From G963662655 sp963665015 (GTDB taxonomy: Bacteria > Cloacimonadota > Cloacimonadia > Cloacimonadales > JAIOQZ01), in NCBI GenBank assembly GCA_963665015.2, contig CAXXSY010000004.1, positions 2,170,001-2,234,000 of the forward strand: 64,000 nucleotides of DNA. The letters are read 5' to 3'. The notes below the pieces were generated by a model. That model was not told the DNA's origin. It made no database searches and worked only from the letters and a program-made list of their open reading frames with translations. Shown here one piece after another: positions 1-11,999 of the stretch (position 1 is its first letter; the number at the start of each line of letters is the position of its first letter). The position numbers and the translations under genes were made by a program.

Positions 1-781
1 TGCTTGTGATGTACGCCGGCTGCGGATTGATCTTCTTTTCCGTGGGTGCGATTTTCTTGATGACGCCCGACTCATGGTTCAAGGCATCGAACATCGCTTG
101 CGCATCTTCCGCCTTGATCATTTTCTGCTTCTTGCCGTCCCAGTGCGTGAGCGTCGCCTTGAACGGCGTCAGACCTTCCTTCGAAAAGATCGCGTCCAGC
201 GTCCAGTACTCTTCCGGAATGAACGCCTTGATCTCGGCTTCCCGCTCGCAGATCAGTCGAAGCGCGACCGATTGCACACGGCCCGCGCTCAGTTTGGTGG
301 TGATCACGCGCCACAGCACCGGACTGATCTTGTAGCCGACGATCCGGTCCAGAATCCTCCGTGCCTGCTGGGCATCCACTTTGTCCCTGTCGATCTCACC
401 GGGGTGCTCCATCGCGTCGCGAATCGCACTTTTGGTAATCTCGTTGAACACGATACGATAGACCGGCTTATTCGCCGCTTCAGCCTTCAAGACCTCGAGG
501 ATATGCCAGGCGATGGCCTCCCCTTCGCGATCATGGTCTGACGCGAGGTAGATCGCATCAGCGCTTTCAGCCGATTTCTTCAGATCGTCGATGATCTTCT
601 TCTTGGAGCGATCGACGACGTACTTTGGTTTGAATTCATGTTCCAGATCGACACCCATCGAGCGCTTGGGAAGATCCCGCACATGCCCCATGGATGCTTT
701 GACATCATACTTGAAATCGAGAAACTTGCCGATCGTCTTCGCTTTCGCGGGGGACTCGACAATTATAAGACCTTTTGCCAT
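1..781 (-). CDS. topA: DNA topoisomerase I (TopA), N-terminal part, cut by window start
   Basis: Type IA topoisomerase that relaxes negative supercoils by single-strand passage. The reverse complement starts MAKGLIIVESPAKAKTI, the signature of the TopA TOPRIM domain, followed by ASDHDREGEAIAWH (acidic Mg-binding motif) and QQARRILDRIVGYKISPVLW (start of the catalytic core). About 260 residues are present; the active-site tyrosine lies beyond the window edge. The start is the ATG at 781-779, 17 nt after the smg stop, so it is the last visible gene of a secA-smg-topA operon. High confidence from several family motifs; no defect is visible in the part present. Confidence 0.96.
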   Translation of the reverse strand, partial: MAKGLIIVESPAKAKTIGKFLDFKYDVKASMGHVRDLPKRSMGVDLEHEFKPKYVVDRSKKKIIDDLKKSAESADAIYLASDHDREGEAIAWHILEVLKAEAANKPVYRIVFNEITKSAIRDAMEHPGEIDRDKVDAQQARRILDRIVGYKISPVLWRVITTKLSAGRVQSVALRLICEREAEIKAFIPEEYWTLDAIFSKEGLTPFKATLTHWDGKKQKMIKAEDAQAMFDALNHESGVIKKIAPTEKKINPQPAYITS

Positions 782-798
782 AATGTTTTCCACTTATA

Positions 799-1224
799 TT
801 ATTGAATTGTACTCATGTCAGCATCCGCGTCCTCGCGGATAAACATCTCGACGATGTCTCGCATCGATATCTCATCCAAACCGGAGAAAAGGATCAGGTT
901 CACGATCTGCTCGACCATCGTGCGGCTGACGCGCCGATTGATGATCCCCGACAGCGTCAGGCAGAGATTCATGATCTTCTCGAACGTAAAGCGATCCACC
1001 GAACCAAGGTATTGCAGATTCACCATGTATCCGAACGCCTCGTTGGTGATATGCTGCCGCTCCTCCGGACTCATGGTGCGGAGATAGACCGACGAATCGT
1101 CCCGACTTTCGATGAGATAGTCGATCAGATCGCGAATCGCTTCGTCGTCGCCGGCGGTTCGCTTGCCGCTATCCCGCAACGAGACGAGGTGATCGAAAAG
1201 CTTCTTGACCGAGTGATCGTTCAT
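799..1224 (-). CDS. smg: Smg family protein (DUF494)
   Basis: A 141-residue protein of the DUF494/Smg family, whose molecular role is not established; in many bacteria it is encoded next to topA or dprA, as here. The sequence is acidic and helical, with the family-like central part TMSPEERQHITNEAFGYMV and a C-terminal stretch VEQIVNLILFSGLDEISMRD. I chose the ATG at 1224 because AAGGA lies a few bases upstream; a longer frame from 1305 would overlap the end of secA and adds a non-conserved head. It sits 53 nt downstream of secA and 17 nt upstream of topA, suggesting co-transcription. Confidence 0.85.
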   Translation of the reverse strand: MNDHSVKKLFDHLVSLRDSGKRTAGDDEAIRDLIDYLIESRDDSSVYLRTMSPEERQHITNEAFGYMVNLQYLGSVDRFTFEKIMNLCLTLSGIINRRVSRTMVEQIVNLILFSGLDEISMRDIVEMFIREDADADMSTIQ

Positions 1225-1277
1225 AAATCCTTCTTTGAACAGAAAATACTTATTTTTACCGTCCTGATGGGGACAGT

Positions 1278-4424
<3,147 letters not shown>

Positions 4425-4454
4425 ATTGAAGCATCCTGTAAAATTTTTTGTGTC

Positions 4455-4482
4455 ATTGTCAGGGGAGCGGTAGGGGTGTCAA
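4455..4482 (-). promoter_or_regulatory. Candidate sigma70-type promoter for secA
   Basis: On the minus strand a perfect TTGACA (4482-4477) is followed after 16 nt by GACAAT (4460-4455), four of six matches to TATAAT. It lies about 30-60 nt upstream of the secA ATG. Inferred from consensus only. Confidence 0.4.
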
Positions 4483-4536
4483 GGAAAGAGGTAGAAGCTG
4501 AAATTAATACGATAGAACAAGGCGGCTATTCATGCC

Positions 4537-4941
4537 TCAGTCTTCATTGTTTGACGGATGTTTTCCTCTGCGCAAGTAGTACGCTGCGATCCCGACAATT
4601 GGAGCTCCGGTAAAAATCGAACCACCGATATTGATACCATTGAAAAGCAAGAAAAAACCACCAATCATGCTGAGGGCCATAAGAATTCCCACTATCCACT
4701 GACCCGTCATTTCCGAAGTGTGGATTTGCCTGATAACCTGCTTCTCGGATTGGTGTCGATGTTCATTCTCCTTTTCAACCAATTGGAGAAGTCGTTCTGC
4801 GCCATTCGGAATCAGCTCATTGAATTGGCGTAATACTTCTGGTGGAGGTAAAGGCCCAAGCCAAGTAATAGACTGTTGCATCACAGTACTTTTTCTTTCT
4901 TTGCCTGCCTGAGGATTGGTGCTTCCGGATTTCTTGCTCAA
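4537..4941 (-). CDS. DUF2335 family predicted membrane protein
   Basis: A 134-residue protein. The central segment GPLPPPEVLRQFNELIPNGA followed by RLLQLVEKENEHRH is characteristic of DUF2335, a family of small bacterial membrane proteins of unknown function often found in accessory regions. Two hydrophobic segments follow, at about residues 80-100 and 105-120 (WIVGILMALSMIGGFFLLF and GAPIVGIAAYYL), then a short basic tail. The start is TTG at 4941-4939, preceded by AAAGG; the ATG eight bases further upstream runs into a stop at once. It is 22 nt downstream of a small ORF on the same strand. Family assignment is by pattern; role unknown. Confidence 0.75.
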   Translation of the reverse strand: MSKKSGSTNPQAGKERKSTVMQQSITWLGPLPPPEVLRQFNELIPNGAERLLQLVEKENEHRHQSEKQVIRQIHTSEMTGQWIVGILMALSMIGGFFLLFNGINIGGSIFTGAPIVGIAAYYLRRGKHPSNNED

Positions 4942-4963
4942 GATATCATACCTTTAGTATAAC

Positions 4964-5191
4964 TCAGGATTGTCGATTCGTACTTCTTTGGATTTCACGC
5001 TCAATAACGATTTTGCAATCGCCTCCAACAGCATTCCAATCACTTCTTATTGCCTCGATAGCAGTCTCCGATGATTGTAATTGTCGAAGAACTTCTCTTT
5101 GCCGACTTTGAGGATTCATGCTCAAGATACGAGATACACCCTTCCTCATAGCTCTTAACCTACTGTACTCAGACCATCTGTATTTAATCAT
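4964..5191 (-). CDS. Small hypothetical protein, 75 aa
   Basis: Not recognised. The product is basic and arginine-rich (MIKYRWSEYSRLRAMRKGVS...), predicted largely helical, with no membrane segment. Support for it being real: a good ribosome site (GGTGGAG) ends 5 nt before the ATG, and the frame ends 22 nt upstream of the DUF2335 gene on the same strand. A TTGACA at 5251-5246 lies upstream on the minus strand, but no well-spaced -10 could be picked. It could be an accessory partner of the DUF2335 protein or a chance ORF. Confidence 0.45.
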   Translation of the reverse strand: MIKYRWSEYSRLRAMRKGVSRILSMNPQSRQREVLRQLQSSETAIEAIRSDWNAVGGDCKIVIEREIQRSTNRQS

Positions 5192-5291
5192 ATCTACTCC
5201 ACCATTATCCGTGACATATTAATACGCTATAGAATAACGTATCCATGTCAAGCATTTTCTACACTTTAAATTCCAATTTCCCGATTTCTCC

Positions 5292-5320
5292 TTGACAACA
5301 GAATTAACACGTGGCAATAT
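5292..5320 (+). promoter_or_regulatory. Candidate promoter for the secreted multidomain protein
   Basis: TTGACA (5292-5297), 17-nt spacer, then CAATAT (5315-5320), a weak -10. It lies 24 nt upstream of the ATG at 5345, which has a strong GAAGGAG ribosome site. The -35 and spacing are good, the -10 matches only three of six positions. Confidence 0.35.
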
Positions 5321-5344
5321 CAGCAAAAACTGAAGGAGTAGCAA

Positions 5345-8300
5345 ATGAAACGCACAATATATCTCATTTCCATCATGACGATCCTGATGATCGGGCAGCT
5401 TTCCGCCGAGGTCGGCTGGTGTGGTAACATCTGGCCCAATTCGGCAACCAGCCACCCCAACGGACAGGGCATCACCGTCTATTTCCAGATATGGAAGGAC
5501 GGCGTAACCAGCACACCGGGGCAGGGCGACAGCCTCTCCGCGAACATCTATTACCGCATTCAGGGCACCAGCGAATTCACTCCGCAGGAGATGCCCTATT
5601 TTGGCGAGGTGGGTAACAACGACGAATATTCCACCACCATCCCGAACGAATTCTTCACCGCCGGCGACGTGGTCGAATTCGTCTGCGAGGCCTACGACGC
5701 CACGGACGGTACCACAGCCTACGGCACCGACCAGAACAATGCCGGGCCGTTCACGTTCGCCGAACCGGGCACGTTCACCATTATCAACGAGACCATCCAG
5801 GACGTGGCCGTCACGTTTCAGGTCAACATGGAACTGCTCGAACCGGTGGAAACCGCATACGTCGCGGGAACCTTCAACGGCTGGAACGCCACCGCAAACC
5901 CTATGTCCGACGACGACAACGACATGATCTGGACCGCAACCATCACCATCCCCTCCGGCTCCAACCCGGGCCAGGAGTACAAGTTCATCAACGGCTCCGA
6001 CTGGGAATCGGTCGAAAATCGCAGCTTCATCGTCGATGACAACGAACCAACACAAACGTTGCCGGTGGTGTGGTTCAACGACCAGGAACCGTCGGACGAA
6101 TACGCGACCATCACCTTCACGCTCGACGCCACCGACGTCGTCGCTTACGACGGCTTCTACCTCAAGGGAAGCTGGGATGGCGCAGGCTTCTACGATTCGA
6201 CCTGGAACAACGGCGAGGTGCATTCGCCCTTCTACGACGACGGCACCCACGGCGACATCATCCCCAACGACGACCTCTGGGCAACCCAGATGGAACTGGT
6301 TCCGGACGGCGGCGACAACACATGGCAGTGGGGCTTCACCGATCAGGACTACTTCTGGATCAACGGCAACTTCACCTTCACCGTCGCCGATACGACATCC
6401 CAAACGCTTTTCTACGAGATCGTGCCGACATGCAGCATGGTGGGATTCGTGGTCGATGGGGTCACAGAATCTCCTATCGAAGGCGCCACCGTCACCATCG
6501 ACGAATTCTCGACGACCACCAACTCGTCCGGTGGATTCGCACTGCAAATCGTACCGCCCGGCGACCGCGACCTTCAAGTCACCGCCACCGGATACTACGA
6601 TTATCTCCACGAAGGTTACAACTTCCCGGAAGGACATCTTCTACTCGAAATCGGCATGACACCCGAAGGCGCGTTACAGCCACCGGTCAATCTCGCAGCC
6701 ACGGAAAACGACCAGCAGATCGTGCTCACCTGGGAAGCACCGCCGGATCGGCCCCTTATCGGCTACAACGTCTATCGCGACGCGGCTCAGATCAACACCG
6801 AAACAATCACCGGAACGACCTACACCGACGATGATGTCGAGAACTTCGTCCAATACAGCTACTACGTCACCGCCGTCTATACCGAGGGCGAATCCTCGCC
6901 ATCCGCCTCCGTTCAGGCGACGCCGCACCCCGAGACCGTGGTCTATCCCTCCATCGTCGGCGATTTCAACGACTGGGATCCCGCCGATCCTGACTGGCAA
7001 CTCACGCAGAACGACAATGGCGTTTGGGTCCTGTCAGCCGAGCTTCCCGCCGGTCCCCACGAATACAAGGTGACCGAGACCAACGACTGGACCGCCGACT
7101 TCCCTACAGACAACCAGACCATCGATATCCTCGCCGTGGCCACGATTACATTCCGCGTCAATCTGGGCGCGACCGTCGGCGTGCGCGAAGGTGACGAGTT
7201 TGTCACCCACACCAACCCGTTCGTCGTCGGCAACTTCATGTCCGAACTGGGCGGTACCGATTGGGACCCCACCGATCCCACCGGCGAGATGATCGACAGC
7301 AACGATGACGACATCTTCGAATGGGGCGCAGTCATCCCCGAAGGCACCTGGGAATTCAAGGTCGTCCTCAACAACAACTGGGATCAAGAGACCACCAGTA
7401 ACAACATCGCTTTCGTATCCGATGGCATCGCCGAAACGCAGATCACCTACGACATGGCGACCAACACCGTCGAAACCAACGCCATCGCACCGCCGACTGC
7501 GGAAATCACCTTCGTGGTCAACGACTCCGAACTCGAGCTGTTCAGCGGCTTCTACCTCAAGGGAACCTGGGATACAGAGACCGGCATGTACGATCCCAAC
7601 TGGGGAGGCGGCACCGAGCATACACCCTTCTATGACGACGGAACCCACGGCGACGCGGTCGCGGACGACCATATCTTCAGCGTGACCGTCGCGCTTGTCA
7701 CCGACGGCGGCAGCAATACCTGGGAATGGGGGTTCAACGACCCGGATCACAACTGGCTCTTCGGCAACTTCCCCTTCACGCTTGCCGATACGACTCCGCA
7801 GGAATTGTCGTTCAATCTGCCGACCACAACCACCGTCAGCGGTATCGTTTCCAATTCCGTCACCAGTGAGTTGCTCGTCGGCGCGACCGTTCAAACGCTC
7901 TCCGGCGACACGACCGTCACGAACGATAACGGCTACTACGCGCTGATCCTGCCCGTCGGGACCGTTACCCTGATGTGCTCCTATCCCGGGTACGTCACCC
8001 AGACCCTCGAAGACCTGAGCGTCCCCTTCAACGATCCGGTCACGCAGAACTTCGCCATGGTGCGCGAACTCTACGCGCCGATCAACCTCTCTGCCAGCGA
8101 AGGCGACCAGCAGGTGCTCCTGACCTGGGAAATGCCCGACATGCCGGCGACCAGACACTCCGCCGCACGCAGAACGCGCGATCTCACCGGCTTCTATATC
8201 TATCGCGACAGCAACCATGTCGGCTACGCCGAATTGTCCGATACACTGCAATATCTCGACACCGGGCTGACCAACAACGTCACCTACACCTACTTCGTCA

Positions 8301-8671
8301 GAGCCGTGTGGGATGAAGGCGAATCGCTGCCATCGAACTCGGTCGATGCCACACCGCACACCGAAGGCAGCTCCGGCACCGACATCGTCCCCATCGAGAC
8401 GGCGCTGGTCTCCAACGCACCCAATCCGTTCAACCCCGACACATCCATCCGGTTCGTGCTGGCAAAGGACGGACCGGTTCGCATCGATGTCGTCAATATC
8501 CGCGGGCAGATCGTTGCGACCCTCATCGATACCCCGATGCAGGCTGGATACCACACCGTTACCTGGGACGGACACGACCGGTACGGCAAATCGACGTCAT
8601 CCGGCGTCTATATGGTGCGGATGGTCACCGGATCGAAACAGCTTCTTCGTAAAATCACGATGATGAAATAG
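5345..8671 (+). CDS. Secreted multidomain protein, duplicated CBM/FnIII modules with C-terminal FlgD-like sorting domain
   Basis: An 1,108-residue exported protein, probably cell-surface. An N-terminal signal peptide (MKRTIYLISIMTILMIGQLS) is followed by immunoglobulin-like domains, one of them glycogen-binding-like (AYVAGTFNGWNATANPMSDD). A module then occurs twice, near residues 258-350 and 715-820: GFYLKGSWDGAGFYD ... YDDGTHGD ... WQWGF and GFYLKGTWDTETGMYD ... YDDGTHGD ... WEWGF. Each copy is followed by a carboxypeptidase-regulatory-like domain (SPIEGATVTIDEFSTTTNSS; LLVGATVQTLSGDTT) and a fibronectin type III domain (IVLTWEAPPDRPLIGYNVYRD; VLLTWEMP). The C-terminus (NAPNPFNPDTSIRFVL ... 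GVYMVRMVTG) is the FlgD-like/T9SS-type domain common in FCB bacteria. No catalytic motif was recognised; adhesion or glycan binding is an inference. Confidence 0.85.
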   Translation: MKRTIYLISIMTILMIGQLSAEVGWCGNIWPNSATSHPNGQGITVYFQIWKDGVTSTPGQGDSLSANIYYRIQGTSEFTPQEMPYFGEVGNNDEYSTTIPNEFFTAGDVVEFVCEAYDATDGTTAYGTDQNNAGPFTFAEPGTFTIINETIQDVAVTFQVNMELLEPVETAYVAGTFNGWNATANPMSDDDNDMIWTATITIPSGSNPGQEYKFINGSDWESVENRSFIVDDNEPTQTLPVVWFNDQEPSDEYATITFTLDATDVVAYDGFYLKGSWDGAGFYDSTWNNGEVHSPFYDDGTHGDIIPNDDLWATQMELVPDGGDNTWQWGFTDQDYFWINGNFTFTVADTTSQTLFYEIVPTCSMVGFVVDGVTESPIEGATVTIDEFSTTTNSSGGFALQIVPPGDRDLQVTATGYYDYLHEGYNFPEGHLLLEIGMTPEGALQPPVNLAATENDQQIVLTWEAPPDRPLIGYNVYRDAAQINTETITGTTYTDDDVENFVQYSYYVTAVYTEGESSPSASVQATPHPETVVYPSIVGDFNDWDPADPDWQLTQNDNGVWVLSAELPAGPHEYKVTETNDWTADFPTDNQTIDILAVATITFRVNLGATVGVREGDEFVTHTNPFVVGNFMSELGGTDWDPTDPTGEMIDSNDDDIFEWGAVIPEGTWEFKVVLNNNWDQETTSNNIAFVSDGIAETQITYDMATNTVETNAIAPPTAEITFVVNDSELELFSGFYLKGTWDTETGMYDPNWGGGTEHTPFYDDGTHGDAVADDHIFSVTVALVTDGGSNTWEWGFNDPDHNWLFGNFPFTLADTTPQELSFNLPTTTTVSGIVSNSVTSELLVGATVQTLSGDTTVTNDNGYYALILPVGTVTLMCSYPGYVTQTLEDLSVPFNDPVTQNFAMVRELYAPINLSASEGDQQVLLTWEMPDMPATRHSAARRTRDLTGFYIYRDSNHVGYAELSDTLQYLDTGLTNNVTYTYFVRAVWDEGESLPSNSVDATPHTEGSSGTDIVPIETALVSNAPNPFNPDTSIRFVLAKDGPVRIDVVNIRGQIVATLIDTPMQAGYHTVTWDGHDRYGKSTSSGVYMVRMVTGSKQLLRKITMMK

Positions 8672-8687
8672 AGAACCTCACCCCATA

Positions 8688-8713
8688 CCCCTCTCCTCGA
8701 TCGAGGAGAGGGG
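8688..8713. repeat. Perfect 26-bp palindrome downstream of the secreted-protein gene
   Basis: CCCCTCTCCTCGA (8688-8700) is immediately followed by its exact reverse complement (8701-8713), 17 nt after the stop codon. RNA could fold into a strong hairpin with almost no loop, but there is no T-run after it, so it is not a classical intrinsic terminator. It might stop RNA decay or be a dispersed palindromic repeat. Confidence 0.6.
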
Positions 8714-8720
8714 CTTCCGG

Positions 8721-8780
8721 GGACCGCCGAGCTCCAGTCCGGCATCTCTCCCTTTGGACCGCCGAGCTCCAGCTCGGCAT
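8721..8780. repeat. Tandem pair of 24-bp GC-rich units
   Basis: Two near-identical units starting GGACCGCCGAGCTCCAG at 8721-8744 and 8757-8780 are 36 nt apart. Within the second, GCCGAGCT-CC-AGCTCGGC is itself self-complementary. They resemble intergenic repeats that are copied around genomes of this type; no gene is associated. Confidence 0.55.
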
Positions 8781-8855
8781 TTCCTATTCCTCGTTGTCCG
8801 TGACCTTCTGTGAATTTGGTTTGTAATTCGAATCCTCACAGGCGTGCCTCTCCAG

Positions 8856-8884
8856 GGAACGCCGCTCGGAGATCAGCGCCTACA
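8856..8884. repeat. Dispersed 29-bp repeat, copy 1
   Basis: The 29 bases here match the reverse complement of 16236-16264 at 27 positions. The shared core is CGCCGCTCGGAGATC. Both copies are intergenic, which suggests a genome-wide repeat family rather than a gene part. Confidence 0.6.
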
Positions 8885-8938
8885 ATGGAGAGATCGCGCG
8901 TGACTCCAGCGTAACTTCTGAATGTACCGCTTGCGGTT

Positions 8939-9025
8939 CTTCCGAATGTTATGCGTGAAAGCATAGAAACGAAATCAACATTCGGAAGAGTCTCGCTTCG
9001 CTCGACACATTCGGAAGTTGATTTC
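8939..9025. repeat. Nested inverted repeats in the gene-free stretch before the chemoreceptor
   Basis: CTTCCGAATGTT (8939-8950) pairs perfectly with AACATTCGGAAG (8977-8988). CATTCGGAAG recurs at 9008-9017, and GAAATCAAC (8971-8979) pairs with GTTGATTTC (9017-9025), so two alternative hairpins can form. The whole 8672-9188 interval holds only such repeats; I see no gene in it. Alternative structures could be regulatory or simply repeat debris. Confidence 0.45.
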
Positions 9026-9188
9026 TTCGAAGCGCCCGGTCATCGGTTTCCCTTCGCCTCATTCGAGGAGAAGTGTAGGTTTTGCGATGTAAACCGGGAT
9101 CCCTACCCGGTTAGGGGATGAGGCTCATCCCACGAAAACATTGACGTCTATACCCCATGCTGTCATTTTTTCCTGCAAGGAGATAACC

Positions 9189-10985
9189 ATGTCGTTGAAA
9201 ATCCGAACCAGCCTGATGTTTTCCTATCTGACCATCATCGTGGTGGTTATGCTGAGCGCCGGCATCCTGACCGGCATCATTCTCTCGAACGTGATCGACG
9301 AGGTACACACCATCGCGCTCGAGCAGATCAATTCCATCATCGAGGTAAACCGGCAATTATCCGAATCGGTGCTGAGTAATTTCGGCGAAAAACTGGTCGA
9401 TGCACAAGCGAAATCGGTGGCGATGGAGCTCTCCTGGATGCTGAAGGGCAGAAATTATCACAACTACGGTCGGCTTCGCAAGGACGAGGCACTGCGCGCG
9501 ATCGCCACGCAAGATGTTATCATCGACGACCGCAAGGCCGGGTATGTCGATGTGCTCGACGACAAGGGCATTTCGGTGCTTCACCCGAACAAGGACGTCG
9601 AGGGACGCAATTTCAACGAGTGGCGGGAGCAGTTCCCGGACATGTGGGAGCTGGTCGAGCAGTCCTTTACCACCGACCACGTCAAGGGCTACTACTCCTT
9701 CCTCGACAAGGACAACAACGAGCGCCGCAAATTCATGGTTCTCAAACAGATCAAAGACACCAACCTGATCGTGGTGGCGGCGGTCAACATCGATACCTAT
9801 TTCATGCCGGTTCATGACCAGCTCGAAGGCGAAGCGGCAAAGCATACCGCGCTGATCGACCAAAAGTTCGAGGACACGACTCACCGGCTGAAGCAGCGCC
9901 TGTACATCATCGGCGCGCTGGTCGATATCGCGATCCTGCTGGTGGCGCTTGGATTTGGCATTTGGTTCTCACACACTCTATCGAGACCGGTTCTGAAGCT
10001 GCGCGACCGCGTCGATTCGATGTCGCACGGCGATCTGACCACGGACTTCATACCGCGCGGATCGACCGAGCAGCGCCAGCTCGCGGCGGCGTTCAACGAA
10101 ATGAAAGGCCACCTGCAATCGCTCCTGGTGGAGGTCAAACGCTCGGTGATCAGCCTGATCTCGACCGCGACCGAAATTTCCGCGACCGCGCTTCAGCAGC
10201 AGGACAACGTCAACGGTCTGGGCGCATCGACGAACCAGGTCGTGACCGCGTCACAGCAGATTTCGACCACATCGAAGGAGCTTGTGCTGACCATGAGCGA
10301 GGTTGCCGATTCCGCCGGAGAGACCGCCGATCTCGCCGGAACGGGTCGCGACGACCTGATGCACATGGACAAAACCATGAAAGAGCTGCTCGACGCCTCG
10401 ATCTCCATCTCGGGCAAGCTGGTCGTCATCAACGAGCGCACGGAGAATATCAACATGGTCACAACCACCATCCAGAAGGTGGCGGAAAAGACAAATCTCC
10501 TCTCGCTCAACGCTGCCATCGAAGCGGAAAAGGCGGGAGAATACGGCAAGGGGTTTTCGGTCGTGGCGCGCGAGATTCGCAGGCTTGCGGATCAGACAGC
10601 GGTGGCGACCACGGACATCGGCACCATGATCAAGGAGATGTACAACTCGGTCTCCTCCGGCGTGACGGAGATGGAGAAGTTCATGAACCAGGTTCGCAGC
10701 GGCGCTGCGGACGTTCAGGGAATCATCTCCAAGCTGGAAAGCATCATCGAGAAGGTGCAGCAGCTTACGCCGCGATTCGAGGAGGTGGAATCGCAGATAC
10801 GGATGCAGTCGGAAGGCGCGGGCCAGATCAGCACCGCGATGACGGACCTCAATAGGACCGCCTTCAAGACCTCCGATTCCATTGCCGATTTCGAGAAAAC
10901 AACCAGACAGCTCAAGCAGGCGGCAGCGAGCTTGCAGCAGGAATTAAAGTACTTCCGGGGCATCGATTCCGGAGAGAACGGGTAA
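9189..10985 (+). CDS. Methyl-accepting chemotaxis protein with periplasmic Cache-like sensor
   Basis: A 598-residue chemoreceptor. In order: TM1 (about 10-32, LMFSYLTIIVVVMLSAGILT), a periplasmic sensor of about 200 residues with a single-Cache-like core (GYVDVLDDKGISVLHPNKDV ... GYYSFLDKDN), TM2 (about 240-262), HAMP (SRPVLKLRDRVDSMSHGDL) and a signalling domain whose hairpin tip reads EKTNLLSLNAAIEAEKAGEY. It should control a CheA kinase in response to a small molecule; no cheA or cheW is in the window. The ATG at 9189 follows AAGGAG by seven bases; the upstream ATG-less extension from 9141 is not needed. The next gene, CheB-like, starts 3 nt after its stop. Confidence 0.92.
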   Translation: MSLKIRTSLMFSYLTIIVVVMLSAGILTGIILSNVIDEVHTIALEQINSIIEVNRQLSESVLSNFGEKLVDAQAKSVAMELSWMLKGRNYHNYGRLRKDEALRAIATQDVIIDDRKAGYVDVLDDKGISVLHPNKDVEGRNFNEWREQFPDMWELVEQSFTTDHVKGYYSFLDKDNNERRKFMVLKQIKDTNLIVVAAVNIDTYFMPVHDQLEGEAAKHTALIDQKFEDTTHRLKQRLYIIGALVDIAILLVALGFGIWFSHTLSRPVLKLRDRVDSMSHGDLTTDFIPRGSTEQRQLAAAFNEMKGHLQSLLVEVKRSVISLISTATEISATALQQQDNVNGLGASTNQVVTASQQISTTSKELVLTMSEVADSAGETADLAGTGRDDLMHMDKTMKELLDASISISGKLVVINERTENINMVTTTIQKVAEKTNLLSLNAAIEAEKAGEYGKGFSVVAREIRRLADQTAVATTDIGTMIKEMYNSVSSGVTEMEKFMNQVRSGAADVQGIISKLESIIEKVQQLTPRFEEVESQIRMQSEGAGQISTAMTDLNRTAFKTSDSIADFEKTTRQLKQAAASLQQELKYFRGIDSGENG

Positions 10986-10988
10986 CGC

Positions 10989-11999
10989 TTGAAAGTAGGA
11001 CTCTACACCCAATCCGGACAGTTGTCGGCGCTGGTCTTTTCGGTGCTCAAAGGCGAGAAAGACCTGTTCGTCGCGTGGAATGCGCGTAGCGCCTCCGACG
11101 CGGCTCTTCAGCAGCAGCGGACGCCGGTCGAGCTGTTCCTGATCGCCACGGACGTGCCGCTATCGGTCGCGCAGAAGACCGTGCGAGATGTTCAGGCGAT
11201 CTCGAAGTGCCAGGTGCTGGTACTCACCCGCGACGCCGACCGGGACACGCGATACATCTTCGAGATGATGTCGCAGGGGGCATCGGATCACGCGGTACTT
11301 CCCAATGAACCGTCCGCCTCGTACCTCTTCGATTTCATGCGAAAAATCCAGCTTCAGGTCACCCTCGCCAACTCCGCGAAAATGATGCAGGACAAGAAGC
11401 CGTACGACAAGCCGACGCTGGTCGTTATCGGCGCTTCTACCGGAGGACCCGGCATCATCACGCACATCATGGAGAGACTCCATGCCCCGCTTCCGGCGGC
11501 GGTGATCATCGTTCTCCATGTCGCCAAAAGCTTTACCGAGGGGATGACGTACTGGATGCAAAAATATACGCAGATACCGGTGCAGATCGTAAAAGAGGGC
11601 GACACGCCTCGTGAAAACAATATCTACCTCGCCGCGACGGACGAGCACTTGATCCTGACGCCCAAGGAGACGTTCAGGTACAGCGAAGCGCCCATGCAGA
11701 CCTACTACCATCCTTCGGTCGATATTTTCTTTCACAGCATTCTGGAGCGCAGACCGCCGGGAATGGCGGTGCTCCTGACCGGCATGGGCGAAGACGGGGC
11801 CTACGGACTCCTCGACCTCCGCAAGGCAGGTTGGCACACCGTGGCACAGGACAAAGAAACGTGCGTCGTCTATGGAATGCCCAAGGTTGCAATGGAAATT
11901 GGCGCGGCCACGCACGTTATGAATCCAGACAATATCGCGAATGAGATCAACGTCTTCGCAGGCATACGTGAACACAGGAGAAACCATGGATATACTTAA
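10989..11999 (+). CDS. CheB-type chemoreceptor methylesterase with degenerate receiver
   Basis: A 336-residue protein. Residues 143-330 form a CheB methylesterase/deamidase domain with its triad visible: S150 in GASTGGPG, H177 in IIVLHVAKSF and D269 in LLTGMGEDGA. Residues 1-125 have the length and pattern of a receiver, but the acidic pocket is absent (MKVGLYTQSG) and the position of the phosphoacceptor aspartate in LFLIATDVP appears to be alanine, so phosphorylation control is probably lost. Start is TTG at 10989, 3 nt after the chemoreceptor stop; the 3' end overlaps dapD by 14 nt. It likely adjusts methylation of the adjacent receptor. Confidence 0.88.
   Translation: MKVGLYTQSGQLSALVFSVLKGEKDLFVAWNARSASDAALQQQRTPVELFLIATDVPLSVAQKTVRDVQAISKCQVLVLTRDADRDTRYIFEMMSQGASDHAVLPNEPSASYLFDFMRKIQLQVTLANSAKMMQDKKPYDKPTLVVIGASTGGPGIITHIMERLHAPLPAAVIIVLHVAKSFTEGMTYWMQKYTQIPVQIVKEGDTPRENNIYLAATDEHLILTPKETFRYSEAPMQTYYHPSVDIFFHSILERRPPGMAVLLTGMGEDGAYGLLDLRKAGWHTVAQDKETCVVYGMPKVAMEIGAATHVMNPDNIANEINVFAGIREHRRNHGYT

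Noticed and set aside
5219..6637. 472-codon antisense open frame over the secreted-protein gene
   Set aside because: Val/Gly/Asp-rich product with no motif, fully inside a gene with signal peptide and clear domains; a shadow of high-GC codon use. The 513-codon frame at 7034-8575 is the same case.
8688..8713. Palindrome as an intrinsic terminator
   Set aside because: Arms meet with no loop and no T-run follows; listed as a repeat.
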